A stretch of 64,000 nucleotides of DNA from Acidovorax sp. CCYZU-2555 (GCF_018413525.1 NZ_JAHCDD010000015.1:1-64000); one strand, 5' to 3'. Positions 8,985 to 19,301 are shown, counted from the first letter of the stretch. The notes: a model not told the origin generated them from the letters alone. Made by a program: numbers and translations.

Positions 8985-10265
8985 TCAGACGCGGACTTCG
9001 CCGTCGCCCAGCACGACGTACTTGAGCGAAGTCAGGCCTTCGATGCCCACGGGGCCGCGCGCATGGAACTTGTCGGTGCTGATGCCGATTTCCGCGCCCA
9101 GGCCGTATTCGAAGCCGTCGGCAAAGCGCGTGCTGGTGTTGACCATCACGCTGGCCGAATCGACTTCGCGCAGGAACTGCTGCGCATGGCGGTGGTCGGT
9201 GGTGAGGATGGCTTCGGTGTGGGCGCTTGAATAGCGGTTGATATGGGCAATCGCCTCGTCGACGCCGGCCACGACCTTGATGCTGATGATGGGCGCCAGG
9301 TATTCCTCGCTCCAGTCCTGCTCGGTCGCGGCAACGAGCTGTGCGCCGGCCACGCCTTGCAGCAGGGCCAGCGATTCCGCGCAGCCGCGCATTTCGACAC
9401 CCTTGGCGGCGAACACCGCGCCGATCGCGGGCAGGAACTGCGCCGCGACCGCGCGCGCCACCAGCAGGCTTTCGCTCGCATTGCAGGGGCTGTATTTGCT
9501 GGTCTTGGCGTTGTCGGCGACCTTGACGGCCATGGCGAGATCGCAAGGGTCGTCGACATAGGTATGGCAGTTGCCGTCCAGGTGCTTGATGACCGGCACC
9601 TTGGCTTCGCGGCTGATGCGCTCGATCAGGCCCTTGCCGCCACGTGGAATGATCACGTCTACGTATTCGGGCATGGCGATCAGCTGGCCCACGACCTCGC
9701 GGTCGGTAATTTGCACCAACTGCACCGCATGCTCGGGCAGGCCGGCTTCGGTCAGCGCCTGCTGCACCAGCCGGGCCAGCGCCTGGTTGGAGGCAATCGC
9801 TTCGGAGCCGCCGCGCAGAATGCAGGCGTTGCCGCTCTTGATCGACAGGCTCGCGGCTTCGATGGTGACGTTGGGTCGGCTTTCGTAAATCATGCCGAAC
9901 ACGCCGATGGGCACGCGCATCTGGCCCACGCGTATGCCGCTGGGCTGCTGCTTCATGCCGACGATTTCGCCGATCACATCGGGCATGACTGCGAGCTGCT
10001 CGCAGCCCAGGGCGCAGGTTTCAAGCACCTTGGGCGTGAGGCGCAGGCGGTCGACCATGGGGGCCGACAGGCCGTTGGCCTGGGCCGGCACCAGGTCGAG
10101 CGCGTTGTCGTCCTGCAGTGCGGCGGTGTTCTCACGCAGCAGCCGCGCCAGCGCCAGCAGGGCGCGGCTTTTGGTGGCCGCCGAGGCGCGGGCCATCTGT
10201 GCCGAGGCCGCTTTGGCCTGGGCACCAAGGGTGTGTGTGTATTCCACGATATTGAGCGCGTTCAT
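8985..10265 (-). CDS. proA: Gamma-glutamyl phosphate reductase
   Basis: This 426-residue NADPH-dependent enzyme reduces gamma-glutamyl phosphate to glutamate semialdehyde, the second step of proline synthesis. The aldehyde-dehydrogenase fold is recognisable from [20 protein letters not shown] (about 128-145) and the catalytic cysteine in [14 protein letters not shown] (Cys261). The start at 10265 ([11 protein letters not shown]) fits the family; the open frame continues upstream but is low in similarity and overlaps the opposite-strand gene at 10390. Proline synthesis beside potassium uptake suits an osmoadaptation neighbourhood, though this is inference. Confidence 0.95.
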   Translation of the reverse strand: MNALNIVEYTHTLGAQAKAASAQMARASAATKSRALLALARLLRENTAALQDDNALDLVPAQANGLSAPMVDRLRLTPKVLETCALGCEQLAVMPDVIGEIVGMKQQPSGIRVGQMRVPIGVFGMIYESRPNVTIEAASLSIKSGNACILRGGSEAIASNQALARLVQQALTEAGLPEHAVQLVQITDREVVGQLIAMPEYVDVIIPRGGKGLIERISREAKVPVIKHLDGNCHTYVDDPCDLAMAVKVADNAKTSKYSPCNASESLLVARAVAAQFLPAIGAVFAAKGVEMRGCAESLALLQGVAGAQLVAATEQDWSEEYLAPIISIKVVAGVDEAIAHINRYSSAHTEAILTTDHRHAQQFLREVDSASVMVNTSTRFADGFEYGLGAEIGISTDKFHARGPVGIEGLTSLKYVVLGDGEVRV

Positions 10266-10389
10266 GCCGCGATTTTGACCGAGTTGGCGCGCGCTGACTG
10301 CCGGGTGGCGCAGAAGCCTCATTTCCGAGCGTGCCGCAGCCTCCCGCTTGACGGCACAATGGATGCGTTGCTTCCAGGGAGAAACGGAT

Positions 10390-10692
10390 ATGACCGTCAA
10401 TACCGCACTGTTTGAACTGCATGCGCTGCAACAGGCGCTGCAGCAGCTGTCGGCCGGCAAGATCACGGCCAGTGAACTCGGCGCGCAGGCGCGCGCCACG
10501 TCCCATTTGCTCGCCCGCCTGCCGCCGCGCTATGGCCAGGTGCTGCAGGACCTGCTCGACCGACTCGAAGCGAGCGCGCTGTTCACCGAGGAAAGCTGTT
10601 CATTCAGCCAGAGCGAACTGCTGACGCACCTGCAGGGCTGGGCCGACAAGGCCCAGGAAACGCTGGAGTTGACGCCTCAGGTGCCGGAATAA
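10390..10692 (+). CDS. Small conserved-type protein of unknown function
   Basis: This is a 100-residue, mostly helical, soluble protein without signal peptide or cysteine clusters; I do not recognise the family. It starts [20 protein letters not shown] and its C-terminal half is acidic. A GGGAG ribosome site lies 9-10 bp before the ATG. It is transcribed away from proA, with 124 bp between the two starts, and is followed by an inverted repeat pair. Codon use looks like that of its neighbours, so I consider it a real gene. Confidence 0.6.
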   Translation: MTVNTALFELHALQQALQQLSAGKITASELGAQARATSHLLARLPPRYGQVLQDLLDRLEASALFTEESCSFSQSELLTHLQGWADKAQETLELTPQVPE

Positions 10693-10704
10693 CCGCTCTT
10701 CATG

Positions 10705-10772
10705 GCCGTTCGCTCTGAGGCCTGAGTCTGTCCAACAAATACCGGCCCTTCGACAGGCTCAGGGCGAACGGT
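10705..10772. repeat. REP-like inverted repeat pair
   Basis: CCGTTCGCTCTGAG at 10706-10719 is mirrored by CTCAGGGCGAACGG at 10758-10771. The right arm belongs to the longer unit CTTCGACAGGCTCAGGGCGA. I recall palindromic elements of this form between genes in many Burkholderiales genomes. A degenerate single copy is at 34628-34656. The pair lies between the 3' ends of the convergent genes at 10390 and holA and could fold into a long hairpin in either transcript. Confidence 0.6.
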
Positions 10773-10848
10773 GTTTTGAGGCCCGTTCTCGCTTACCTGG
10801 CTCCAGGTGATCGGGGCGAACAGCGCGGTGCCCCTGATCAGGGGTACA

Positions 10849-11895
10849 TCATTTAAACGACTGCACCATCTCGAACGCCAGCCGGCGCAGCGCCTGCCAG
10901 CCGTCCTGCGGCCAGTCCGGGGACTTGAGGCCCTTGACGATGCCGTCGACGGTGTGCGCCGACTGCAGCAGCTGCGCCGCGGCCTGGTCGTTCAGCCGCG
11001 GCACGATGCGCTCGAAGAAGCGCTCCTTCGCGCCCCAGATGCGCTGCTCGCGCAGCGCCATGGGCAGCGGACGACCGCCCGCGATCGCGTCCTTGACGCG
11101 CTTGAGCGCGCGGATGTCTTCGGCCAGCGCCCAATGCACCAGCACTTCGGCCACACCTTCGGCCTGTAGGCCGTCGAGCATGCGCTGCACGCGCGCGAGC
11201 TGACCCGACAGCACGGCGTCGGACAGCTTGAACACGTCGTAGCGCGCGACATTGAGCACCGCCTGCTCGATCTGCGCCCCATGCAGCTCGCCGGCCGGGT
11301 ACAGCAGCGCGAGTTTCTGGATTTCCTGGTGCGCGGCCAGCAGATTGCCTTCGACGCGGTCGGCAAAGAACTGCAGCGCGCGCTGGCCCTCCTCGCCCGC
11401 GACCACGCGCTGGCCCTGGGCCCCGAGCCGCTGGGCGATCCAGGGCGGCAGCGCCGCGCGCTCGATGGGCTCGATCTGCAGCGTGACGCCATGCGCGTCG
11501 AGCGCCGAGAACCAGGCACCGGTCTTGGTCGCCTTGTCCAGGCGCGGCAGCATGACCAGCGTCAGCGTGCTGTCGTTGCCCTGGGCGGACTCGGCCAGCT
11601 GCTGCAGCGCCTGGCTGCCGTCCTTGCCCGGCTTGCCCGAAGGAATGCGGATTTCGAGGATCTGCTTGTCGGCGAACAGCGACAGCGAGCCACCCGCGGC
11701 CAGCACGGCGCTCCAGTCGAAGTGCGCGCCGGCCACCGTGTGGCTGCTGCGTTCTGAATAGCCCGCGGCACGCGCCGCCGCGCGGATCGCGTCGGCTGCT
11801 TCCTGTTGCTGCAGCGGCTCGTCGCCGTGCAGGGTGTAAAGCGAGCGCAGGCCCTTGCCGAGGTGGGCCTGGAGCTGGTTCAGGCCAAGTTGCAT
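10849..11895 (-). CDS. holA: DNA polymerase III delta subunit
   Basis: This 348-residue protein corresponds to the clamp-loader delta subunit that opens the sliding clamp. Family features include the N-terminal QLQAHLGKGLRSLYTLHGDE, a SLSLFADKQILEIRIPSGKPG segment and the C-terminal collar-type region ending RLAFEMVQSF. The start at 11895 (MQLGLNQLQ) is supported because lptE ends at 11903, only 7 bp upstream; the longer open frame runs into lptE. leuS-lptE-holA is a common betaproteobacterial order. Confidence 0.93.
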   Translation of the reverse strand: MQLGLNQLQAHLGKGLRSLYTLHGDEPLQQQEAADAIRAAARAAGYSERSSHTVAGAHFDWSAVLAAGGSLSLFADKQILEIRIPSGKPGKDGSQALQQLAESAQGNDSTLTLVMLPRLDKATKTGAWFSALDAHGVTLQIEPIERAALPPWIAQRLGAQGQRVVAGEEGQRALQFFADRVEGNLLAAHQEIQKLALLYPAGELHGAQIEQAVLNVARYDVFKLSDAVLSGQLARVQRMLDGLQAEGVAEVLVHWALAEDIRALKRVKDAIAGGRPLPMALREQRIWGAKERFFERIVPRLNDQAAAQLLQSAHTVDGIVKGLKSPDWPQDGWQALRRLAFEMVQSFK

Positions 11896-11902
11896 TGCAC
11901 GC

Positions 11903-12403
11903 TCACAGTGTTTTGACGGCCGCGAGACGGCGCAGCAGTTGCTGCACCAGATCGGTCTGCATGTTGCGGAACAGCAGCAGCTCTTCCGCTTCCTTGGACA
12001 GCGCAATGGTTTCGTTGTAGCTGATGTCGCGTTGCTGCAGCAGCTCGGTATCGGGGATGACATCGTCGCCGTTGGGCTTGCGCAGCTTGAAACGCACGCG
12101 CAGACGCAGTTGCAGCTCGCGCACCTGGCCCGAGGCGTTGAGGCCCACGACCACGCGCTCCTGCCGCTCGCTGATCAGCTCGAAGATGACTTCGGCGTCA
12201 TCGGGCGAGCGCGGATCGCGCAGCACCTTCAGCTCCCCGGTCGACGAGGACAGCGTGCGCTCCAGCTCACGCGCCAGCATGGAGCCGCGCGCCGCCTGGA
12301 TGAACAGCGAACGGAAGGCGAACTGGGGCACGCCGCGCAGGCGGAAACCGCACGCCGCAAGAGGCACCACGGACATCAAAGAGAGCAGCGTGCGTTTGCG
12401 CAT
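11903..12403 (-). CDS. lptE: LPS-assembly lipoprotein LptE
   Basis: This 166-residue outer-membrane lipoprotein plugs the LptD barrel that inserts lipopolysaccharide. A lipoprotein signal ends in LAAC with Cys18, followed by the family start GFRLRGVPQFAFRSLFIQ. It begins one base after the leuS stop region and ends 7 bp before holA, so the three genes form a tight operon. Length and context agree with LptE (formerly RlpB). Confidence 0.92.
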   Translation of the reverse strand: MRKRTLLSLMSVVPLAACGFRLRGVPQFAFRSLFIQAARGSMLARELERTLSSSTGELKVLRDPRSPDDAEVIFELISERQERVVVGLNASGQVRELQLRLRVRFKLRKPNGDDVIPDTELLQQRDISYNETIALSKEAEELLLFRNMQTDLVQQLLRRLAAVKTL

Positions 12404-12404
12404 G

Positions 12405-15119
12405 TCAGACCACCACGTTCACCAAGCGGCCCGGCACCACCACCACTTTCTTGGGGGCGGCACCCGCGGCCTGTTTCAGGAAAGCGTCGCTGGCCAGGGC
12501 CAGGCGCTCGATTTCGGCCTTGTCGGCCGTCGCGGCGACGCGGATCGAGCCGCGCAGCTTGCCATTGACCTGCAGCATCAGTTCGATCTCGTCCTGCACC
12601 AAGGCCTTGGCATCGACCACGGGCCAGGGTGCATCGAGCAGTTCGCCCAGATGCTGGCTGTAGCCCAGGCTGCTCCACAGCGCATGCGTCACGTGGGGCG
12701 TTGCCGGGTACAGGCAGCGCAGCAGAATGCCGAAGCCTTCGATCGCCGCGATCTGGCCGTCGGGCGTGTCGGTGCCCTTGAAGCTTTCGAGCGCGTTGAT
12801 CATCTTCATCGCACCCGAGACCACGGTGTTGTACTGCATGCGCTGGTAGTCGTAGTCGACCTGCTTGAGCACGGTATGGATTTCGAGGCGCAGTGCCTGG
12901 GCGTCCTTGCCGAACGTCACGCCCGACAGGTCGCGCGCGCTCGCGCCGACCGCGTCGGCCGCGGCGTAGTCGCCGGCCAGCAGCTTGAAGCCGTAGTTGT
13001 AGACGCGGCGCAGGAAACGGTAGCTGCCTTCGACGGCGGCATCGTTCCACTCGAGCGTGGCTTCGGGCGGCGCGGTGAACATGGTGTACAGGCGCGCGGT
13101 GTCGGCGCCGTACTTGCTGATCAGCTCCTGCGGATCGATGCCGTTGTTCTTGGACTTGGACATGGTGCCCACGCCCTCGTAATCGATCGCCGTGCCCACG
13201 GGCAGCAGGCCGTCGGCGCTGTCGACCGCGGTCTTGAGCTGCGCACCGACGATCTTGCCGGCGTCATCGAGCACATGCTCGACGTCCTTGGGCCAGAAGT
13301 ATTCCTTCGCGCCCTTGGCCGTGCGGCGGCTGTAGATGTGGTTGAGCACCATGCCCTGGGTCAGCAGCTGCGAGAACGGCTCGTCGAACTTCACCAGGCC
13401 CAGGTCGCGCATCACCTTGGTCCAGAAGCGCGCGTACAGCAAGTGAAGAATCGCGTGCTCGATGCCGCCGATGTACTGGTCCATGCCGCTGCCGCGCATC
13501 CAGTAGTCGGTGGCGTCACCGACCATCTGTTCGCTGTTCTTGGCATCGCAATAGCGCATGAAGTACCACGAGCTGTCGACGAACGTGTCCATCGTGTCGG
13601 TCTCGCGGCGTGCGGGCTTGCCGCAGCAGGGGCAGACCACGCCTGCATGGAAGACTTCGCTCTTGACCAGCGGATTGCCCGAGCCATCGGGCACCAGGTC
13701 CTGCGGCAGCACCACGGGCAGGTCTTTTTCGGGCACCGGCTGGGCGCCGCAGTCTTCGCAGTGGATGATGGGGATGGGGGTGCCCCAATAGCGCTGGCGG
13801 CTCACGCCCCAGTCGCGCAGGCGCCAGGTGGTCTTCTTCTCGCCCAGGCCCTTGGCGGCTACCAGTTCGGCGACCTTGTCGACCGCCTGCGCATGGTTCA
13901 GGCCGTCGAGCACGCCGGAGTTGACGCAGACCGACTTCTGCTTGTCGCCGTACGAATCGGCCCAGGCTTCGGTCGAGAAGGCTTCGCCCTCGACAGCTAC
14001 GACCTGACGGATGGGCAGGTTGTATTTCTTGGCGAACGCGAAGTCGCGCTCGTCATGCGCGGGCACGCCCATCACGGCGCCGTCGCCGTAGCCCATCAGC
14101 ACGTAGTTGCCGACCCAGACTTCGACCGACTCGCCGGTCAGCGGATGGGTGACGAACAGGCCCGTGGCCATGCCTTCCTTTTCCTTGACCGCGAGTTCGG
14201 CTTCGGTGGTGCCGCCCTTCTTGCATTCCTCGATGAAGGCGGTGAGCGCGGGGTTGGACGCGGCCGCATGCGTGGCCAGCGGATGCTCTGGCGCCACGGC
14301 GCAGAACGTCACGCCCATGACGGTGTCGGCACGCGTGGTGAACACGTACATCTTGCCGTCCTGGATCAGCGCGCCCTGGGCGTCGCGGATGTCATGCGTG
14401 AACGCGAAGCGCACGCCGCTCGACTTGCCTATCCAGTTTTCCTGCATCAGCCGCACCTTGTCGGGCCAGCCGGTCAGCGTCGCCTTGTCGTTGCCGACCT
14501 GGACATGGTCCAGCAGCTCCTGGGCGTAATCGGTGATCTTCAGGTAGTAGCCGGGGATCTCGCGCTTTTCGACCAGCGCACCGGTGCGCCAGCCGCGGCC
14601 GTCGATGACCTGCTCGTTGGCCAGCACGGTCTGGTCGACCGGGTCCCAGTTCACGACCTGGGTCTTGCGGTAGGCAATGCCCTTGTCGAGCATCTTCAGG
14701 AACAGCCACTGGTTCCAGCGGTAGTACTCGGGGTCGCAGGTCGCGACTTCGCGGCTCCAGTCGATCGCCAGGCCCATCGACTGCATCTGCTTCTTCATGT
14801 AGGCGATGTTGTCGTAGGTCCACTGGGCCGGCGGCACCTTGTTCTTCAGCGCCGCGTTTTCCGCGGGCAGGCCGAACGCGTCCCAGCCCATGGGCATCAG
14901 CACGTTGTAGCCCTTCATGCGCAGATGGCGCGTGAGCATGTCGTTGATCGTGTAGTTGCGCACATGGCCCATGTGCAGCTTGCCGCTGGGATACGGCAGC
15001 ATCGAGCAGGCATAGAACTTCTTCTTGCTGTCGTCTTCGGTGACACGGTAGGCGTCACGGGCGGCCCAGTGCTCATGCGCCGCGCGCTCGAGCTCGATAT
15101 GGTTGTATTTGTCTTGCAT
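12405..15119 (-). CDS. leuS: Leucyl-tRNA synthetase
   Basis: This 904-residue class I synthetase charges tRNA-Leu. The HIGH-type motif appears as [11 protein letters not shown] at residues 42-52 and the KMSKS-type motif as [11 protein letters not shown] near residue 655. Between them are the CP1 editing domain (around [18 protein letters not shown]) and a zinc-ribbon-like [21 protein letters not shown] region. Length and order match bacterial LeuS. It is the first gene of the leuS-lptE-holA operon; the 299 bp upstream are shared with the divergent mscS-type gene. Confidence 0.98.
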   Translation of the reverse strand: MQDKYNHIELERAAHEHWAARDAYRVTEDDSKKKFYACSMLPYPSGKLHMGHVRNYTINDMLTRHLRMKGYNVLMPMGWDAFGLPAENAALKNKVPPAQWTYDNIAYMKKQMQSMGLAIDWSREVATCDPEYYRWNQWLFLKMLDKGIAYRKTQVVNWDPVDQTVLANEQVIDGRGWRTGALVEKREIPGYYLKITDYAQELLDHVQVGNDKATLTGWPDKVRLMQENWIGKSSGVRFAFTHDIRDAQGALIQDGKMYVFTTRADTVMGVTFCAVAPEHPLATHAAASNPALTAFIEECKKGGTTEAELAVKEKEGMATGLFVTHPLTGESVEVWVGNYVLMGYGDGAVMGVPAHDERDFAFAKKYNLPIRQVVAVEGEAFSTEAWADSYGDKQKSVCVNSGVLDGLNHAQAVDKVAELVAAKGLGEKKTTWRLRDWGVSRQRYWGTPIPIIHCEDCGAQPVPEKDLPVVLPQDLVPDGSGNPLVKSEVFHAGVVCPCCGKPARRETDTMDTFVDSSWYFMRYCDAKNSEQMVGDATDYWMRGSGMDQYIGGIEHAILHLLYARFWTKVMRDLGLVKFDEPFSQLLTQGMVLNHIYSRRTAKGAKEYFWPKDVEHVLDDAGKIVGAQLKTAVDSADGLLPVGTAIDYEGVGTMSKSKNNGIDPQELISKYGADTARLYTMFTAPPEATLEWNDAAVEGSYRFLRRVYNYGFKLLAGDYAAADAVGASARDLSGVTFGKDAQALRLEIHTVLKQVDYDYQRMQYNTVVSGAMKMINALESFKGTDTPDGQIAAIEGFGILLRCLYPATPHVTHALWSSLGYSQHLGELLDAPWPVVDAKALVQDEIELMLQVNGKLRGSIRVAATADKAEIERLALASDAFLKQAAGAAPKKVVVVPGRLVNVVV

Positions 15120-15418
15120 GATGGAGAGCGGGTTCCGGCAGCAGGGCGCCGGTGAAAGCCAAGGTCAACCGGGATTTTAGGCCGGACGCCACATCGCACT
15201 GCCGTGAGCGGCTATCTCCTTGCGCAAAACATGCGCGCCGGGCATGCCGCACGCGCCTGGAAAAGGGTTTTGAACGCCTGCCTCACCGGCCCCGGTCGCT
15301 GTTGCCTATGCTGTGAAATCCTTCTGCCCCGGGCCGCGCCCTGCATGGAACTTGTCGCCCGGCCTTCGGTCTCACCCCGTCTTTCCCCCTCCCCCGCCTA
15401 ATTGAGGAGTCACTTCTG

Positions 15419-16696
15419 GTGCCTTGGTCATTGATTTCCGAACTGGAGCCCTGGATGCAATCCATCGTGGGCCTGGTCCTGCTGGCCCTGCTGGCGATTG
15501 CCAGCCGCTATCTGGCGCAATTCTTCCTGCAGCGCGTCGTGCGCCGCGTGCGCCTGGGCCTGGCCGCGAACTGGGCCGAGATCCTGCTGCACGACAAGGT
15601 GATGCGCCGACTCACGCAGACCGTGCCCTGGTTGGTGGTGCAGATCGGCATGGCCGACATCCCCCATCTGCCGGCACGGCTGCATGGACTGCTGCTGAAC
15701 CTCGCGGTCGCGGTCAGCATCGTGTTGGTGCTGCGCACGTTCAACGCGCTGCTCGACGCGATGAACGAGACCCACGACCGCAAGGAAAAGCGCAAGCTCT
15801 CGACGCATTCGATCAAGAGCTATGTGCAACTGTGCAAGCTGCTGGCCGTGCTGGTCGCGGCCGTGTTGATCATGGCGACGATGCTGGACCGCTCGCCGCT
15901 GCTGCTGCTGTCGGGCCTGGGCGCGCTGTCGGCCGTGCTGATGCTGGTCTTCAAGGACACCATCCTGTCGTTCACCGCGGGCGTGCAGCTGGGCTCGAAC
16001 GACATGATCCGCGTCGGCGACTGGGTGGAAATGCCCCAGGTCGGCGCCGACGGCTTCGTGATCGACATCGCGCTCAACATCGTCAAGGTGCAGAACTGGG
16101 ACAAGACCATCACCACCATTCCCACCTGGAAGCTGATGAGCGACAGCTTCAAGAACTGGCGCGGCATGTCGCAATCGGGCGTGCGCCGCATACGGCGCGC
16201 GCTGCGCATAGACGCCGACACCATCCGGGTGCTCGACGCCACGCAGCTCGAACAACTGTCGCGCATCGCGCTGCTCAAGGACTTTCTGGCCGAAAAGCGC
16301 GCCCAGACCGCGGCGCTGCCGGCCTCGGCCATGGCCCAGTCGGCGCCCTTCCACCCGCTGCAACTGACCAACCTCGAACTGCTTCGCGCCTATGCGTTTG
16401 CCTATCTGAACGTGCACCCGGGCATACAGCACGACACCTACCTGCTGGCGCGTACGCTGGAGCCCACGACCGAAGGCGTTCCGCTGGAGCTGTACTGCTA
16501 CACCTCGACGTCGATCTGGGTCGAATATGAAAACATCCAGGGCAGCATTTTCGACCACCTGATAGGCGTGCTGCCGGAGTTCGGCCTGCGGCTGTACCAG
16601 CGGCCGTCGGGCAGCGATGTGCTGTCGGGGCTGCGTCCATTGGCGCAGGGCAGCCTGGCTCAGGGCAGCCTGGGGCCGCGCGAGGCGCAGAACTAG
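15419..16696 (+). CDS. MscS-family mechanosensitive channel
   Basis: This 425-residue membrane protein has about four N-terminal spans and then the MscS core: the pore-helix region LSAVLMLVFKDTILSFTAGVQ, then the beta-domain GDWVEMPQVGADGFVIDIALN, the TWDKTIT-like QNWDKTITTIPTWKLMSDSF and the KNWRGM segment. It resembles the YbdG/YnaI-type subgroup, which protects against osmotic downshock. The start is a GTG preceded by GAGGAG at about 15404. A run of near-repeats (AQGSLAQGSL) marks the C-terminus. Confidence 0.9.
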   Translation: MPWSLISELEPWMQSIVGLVLLALLAIASRYLAQFFLQRVVRRVRLGLAANWAEILLHDKVMRRLTQTVPWLVVQIGMADIPHLPARLHGLLLNLAVAVSIVLVLRTFNALLDAMNETHDRKEKRKLSTHSIKSYVQLCKLLAVLVAAVLIMATMLDRSPLLLLSGLGALSAVLMLVFKDTILSFTAGVQLGSNDMIRVGDWVEMPQVGADGFVIDIALNIVKVQNWDKTITTIPTWKLMSDSFKNWRGMSQSGVRRIRRALRIDADTIRVLDATQLEQLSRIALLKDFLAEKRAQTAALPASAMAQSAPFHPLQLTNLELLRAYAFAYLNVHPGIQHDTYLLARTLEPTTEGVPLELYCYTSTSIWVEYENIQGSIFDHLIGVLPEFGLRLYQRPSGSDVLSGLRPLAQGSLAQGSLGPREAQN

Positions 16697-17139
16697 GGAG
16701 CGCGGGCGGTCTCTGCCGGCTCGGCGACAAAGCCAATGCGCGCGAGCCCGGCCGCATGGGCCCAGCCCATCACCGCGACCACGCGGCCGTAGGGCACGGC
16801 GGCATCGGCGCGCAACTGCAGCTCGGCCTGGGGCTGGGACGCTCCCAGCGCCGCCAGGCGTTCGCGCAGCGCGGCTTCGGGCAGTTCCTCGCCATCGATC
16901 CACAGCCGGCCTTGCGCATCGACTTCGAGTGCAATGGACTGCTGCGGCGTGGTCGGCACCACCGGCGTCGTGCCCTGGGCCTGGGGCAATTGCACGCGCA
17001 GCGCGGCCGCGAGCACAGGCGCGGCAAGAATCAGGATGACGACCAGCACCAGCATCACGTCGACCAGCGGCGTGACGTTGATGCCGCTCAGCGGCTCAGG
17101 CGCGGAGCCGGTGCGACGGTCGAAGCGGCCGAATGCCAT
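16693..17139 (-). CDS. exbD: ExbD/TolR-family biopolymer transport protein
   Basis: This 148-residue inner-membrane protein has one span after a short cytoplasmic tail. The family motif NVTPLVDVMLVLVVILIL contains the proton-conducting aspartate at residue 27, and a periplasmic domain follows. With the adjacent ExbB-like protein (15 bp upstream) it would form a proton-driven motor energising TonB- or Tol-dependent processes. No tonB or tolA is nearby, so the partner is unknown. Its last bases overlap the end of the convergent mscS-type gene by a few bases. Confidence 0.9.
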   Translation of the reverse strand: MAFGRFDRRTGSAPEPLSGINVTPLVDVMLVLVVILILAAPVLAAALRVQLPQAQGTTPVVPTTPQQSIALEVDAQGRLWIDGEELPEAALRERLAALGASQPQAELQLRADAAVPYGRVVAVMGWAHAAGLARIGFVAEPAETARAP

Positions 17140-17154
17140 GGCGCGGCAGCTGAA

Positions 17155-17826
17155 TCAGGCCGCGGGCTTGGCGTCGTCGCCAAAGACCGCCTGCAAATCG
17201 TGGGCAAAGCCTTCGAGTTCGGCTTCGATGCGGCCCGCGCTGCGGCCCTGCAGGTTGTAGCCCAGCACCGCGGGAATCGCCACGGCCAGGCCGGCCGCGG
17301 TCATCACCAGCGCTTCGCCCACCGGTCCTGCAAGCTGCGCGATGCCGACTTGCTGGCTGTCGGCCAGCAGCGTCAGCGCATGGTGAATGCCCCAGACCGT
17401 GCCCAGCAAGCCGACGAACGGGGCGAGCGTGCCCACCGAGGCCAGCAACACCTGGCCCCACTGCAGCGGTGCGCTGGCGGACTGCAGCGCGGCGCGCAGG
17501 CCGCGCGTGAGCTGGGCCGAGGCCGCGCCCTGTTGCGCCAGCGGCAGGCTGGCGCCGCCGGAAAGAGCGGGAGGCTGGGCCAGCGCATCGACCAGCGGCA
17601 GCACCAGGCCGCTGCGGTCCAGCGCGGCGACCTGTTCGCGCGCCTGCGCCAGCGAGGGCGCGCGCCAGAACGCGGCCATGCATTGCGGCACCTGGCGGCG
17701 GCTGCGCGCCAGCAGCCAGGCCTTGTAACCCATCACCACCCAGCTGGCGACCGACAACACCAGCAACAGCAAGGCCGTGGCCTGCGTGACCGCATCGCCT
17801 TGGGTGAACCAGAGCCAGCGATCCAT
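17155..17826 (-). CDS. exbB: ExbB/TolQ/MotA-family proton channel protein
   Basis: This 223-residue protein has three predicted spans. The family signature is in LLASVGTLAPFVGLLGTVWGIHHAL and EALVMTAAGLAVAIPAVLGYN, which carry the conserved polar pore positions. I start it at 17826 (MDRWLWFTQG), 8 bp after dapB ends; the longer open frame would overlap dapB. It pairs with exbD downstream. The order bamE-dapB-exbB-exbD suggests one transcript linking envelope functions and lysine/peptidoglycan precursor synthesis. Confidence 0.9.
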   Translation of the reverse strand: MDRWLWFTQGDAVTQATALLLLVLSVASWVVMGYKAWLLARSRRQVPQCMAAFWRAPSLAQAREQVAALDRSGLVLPLVDALAQPPALSGGASLPLAQQGAASAQLTRGLRAALQSASAPLQWGQVLLASVGTLAPFVGLLGTVWGIHHALTLLADSQQVGIAQLAGPVGEALVMTAAGLAVAIPAVLGYNLQGRSAGRIEAELEGFAHDLQAVFGDDAKPAA

Positions 17827-17834
17827 GGGGTGGA

Positions 17835-18665
17835 TCAGCGCAGGCCGAGCACGTCGAACATGTCGAACATGCCCTGGGGCTTGTCGGCGAGGAAACGCAC
17901 GGCGCGCAGGCTGCCCTGGGCGTAGGTTTCGCGGCTCGACGACTTGTGCGTGATTTCGATGCGTTCGCCGGTTCCGGCGAACAGCACCGTGTGGTCGCCG
18001 ACGATGTCGCCGCCGCGCACCGTCGCGAAGCCGATCGACGAAGGGTCGCGCGCGCCGGTGTGGCCGTAGCGTTCGTAGACCGCGCATTCGGCGAGGTCGC
18101 GGCCCAGCGCGTCGGCGATCACTTCGCCCATCTTGAGCGCCGTGCCCGAAGGCGCGTCGACCTTGTGGCGGTGGTGGGCTTCGACGATTTCGATGTCGTA
18201 GCCCGTGGACAGCGCCTTGGCCGCCATTTCGAGCAGCTTGAGCGTGACGTTGACACCCACGCTCATGTTCGGCGCGAGCATCACCGCGACCTGCTGGGCG
18301 CCTTGGGCCAGCGTCTTCTTCTCTTCATCGCTGAAGCCGGTCGTGCCTATCACCAGCTTCACGCCCAGGTCCTTGCAGACCTCGAGGTGGGCCAGCGTGC
18401 CTTCGGGGCGCGTGAAATCAATCAGCACTTGCGCCTGGGCCAGGCCCTGGCGCAGGTCGGACGTGATGACCACGCCGCTGGCGCTGCCCAGAAAGGCCGT
18501 GGCGTCAATGCCCAGGGCCGGGCTGCCGGGCACGTCGAGCGCGCCCGCGAGAACGCAGTCGTCGCTGTTGTGAATGGCTTCGATCAGCATGCGGCCCATG
18601 CGGCCGGATGCGCCGGCCACGGCGATGCGGTGGCGTGCGGCGGCGGGCGAGAGATTCGCGGTCAT
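17835..18665 (-). CDS. dapB: 4-hydroxy-tetrahydrodipicolinate reductase
   Basis: This 276-residue enzyme uses NAD(P)H in the diaminopimelate/lysine pathway. The nucleotide-binding motif [12 protein letters not shown] is near residues 16-27, the catalytic HHRHK at 164-168 and the substrate loop [11 protein letters not shown] immediately after. The C-terminal [20 protein letters not shown] is also typical. It lies 59 bp after bamE and 8 bp before exbB. Confidence 0.97.
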   Translation of the reverse strand: MTANLSPAAARHRIAVAGASGRMGRMLIEAIHNSDDCVLAGALDVPGSPALGIDATAFLGSASGVVITSDLRQGLAQAQVLIDFTRPEGTLAHLEVCKDLGVKLVIGTTGFSDEEKKTLAQGAQQVAVMLAPNMSVGVNVTLKLLEMAAKALSTGYDIEIVEAHHRHKVDAPSGTALKMGEVIADALGRDLAECAVYERYGHTGARDPSSIGFATVRGGDIVGDHTVLFAGTGERIEITHKSSSRETYAQGSLRAVRFLADKPQGMFDMFDVLGLR

Positions 18666-18724
18666 GTTGGTAATCCTGGGAAAGCAGCCGGCAGCGCGCG
18701 CAGGCGCTGCAGCGGCGAAAAAAC

Positions 18725-19285
18725 TCAGCGGCCGGGCGCTTCGAGCGGCGGGTACTGCTTGGGGGCGTCCGTGGGCGCAAGCACTTCGGTGTCGGCGGGC
18801 GAGCCGGTGGGCGCGGGGAAGCGCGCGAGTTGCGCGGGCGTGGCTTCGAGCACCGGCACCTTGCCGCCGGCCTTTTTCGAGCCCAGGGTCGCGACGAAGT
18901 CGGCTTCGGAAGGCATTTCATCGCCTTCGTGGCGCACCAGGCGGTCGCCTTCGAAGAACACCGTCAGCTTGCGCGTCTGGATTTCGAGGTCCTTGCGCTT
19001 GAGCGTGAACACATATTCCCAGCGATCCGCGTGGAACACACTGGTCAGCAACGGCGTGCCGAGAATATCGCGGACCTGCTGGCGGCTCATGCCGGGCGCC
19101 AGGGCCTCGACCTGTTCGCGGGACACGAAATTGCCCTGAACCACTTCGACCTTGTAAGGAGTGACAGCGCTGGCAGCGCTGGCGATGCGATGGCTCGCGT
19201 TGTCTAGGCTGCCACAGGCAGCCAGGACGGCAGCGACCACCACAGTCAGCGCCAGACGGGCACTGCAACGGGCTTGGACATGCAT
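18725..19285 (-). CDS. bamE: Outer-membrane assembly lipoprotein BamE (OmlA)
   Basis: This 186-residue lipoprotein has a signal ending LAAC with Cys24. The core [38 protein letters not shown]... is the SmpA/OmlA domain of BamE, a component of the BAM complex that folds outer-membrane beta-barrels. The long proline-rich C-terminal tail is beyond the core and is typical of betaproteobacterial versions. Divergent to fur, which is the conserved order in many Betaproteobacteria. A TACAAT -10-like hexamer lies on the minus strand at 19320..19315. Confidence 0.92.
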   Translation of the reverse strand: MHVQARCSARLALTVVVAAVLAACGSLDNASHRIASAASAVTPYKVEVVQGNFVSREQVEALAPGMSRQQVRDILGTPLLTSVFHADRWEYVFTLKRKDLEIQTRKLTVFFEGDRLVRHEGDEMPSEADFVATLGSKKAGGKVPVLEATPAQLARFPAPTGSPADTEVLAPTDAPKQYPPLEAPGR

Positions 19286-19301
19286 GGGTATGGCTTAGGG
19301 G

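Noticed and set aside
12024-15155. A 1043-codon plus-strand open frame
   Set aside because: It mirrors leuS and lptE, which show unmistakable family motifs; the product resembles no protein.
15120-15418. A tRNA gene or riboswitch between leuS and the mscS-type gene
   Set aside because: No cloverleaf or known aptamer pattern could be drawn from the sequence.
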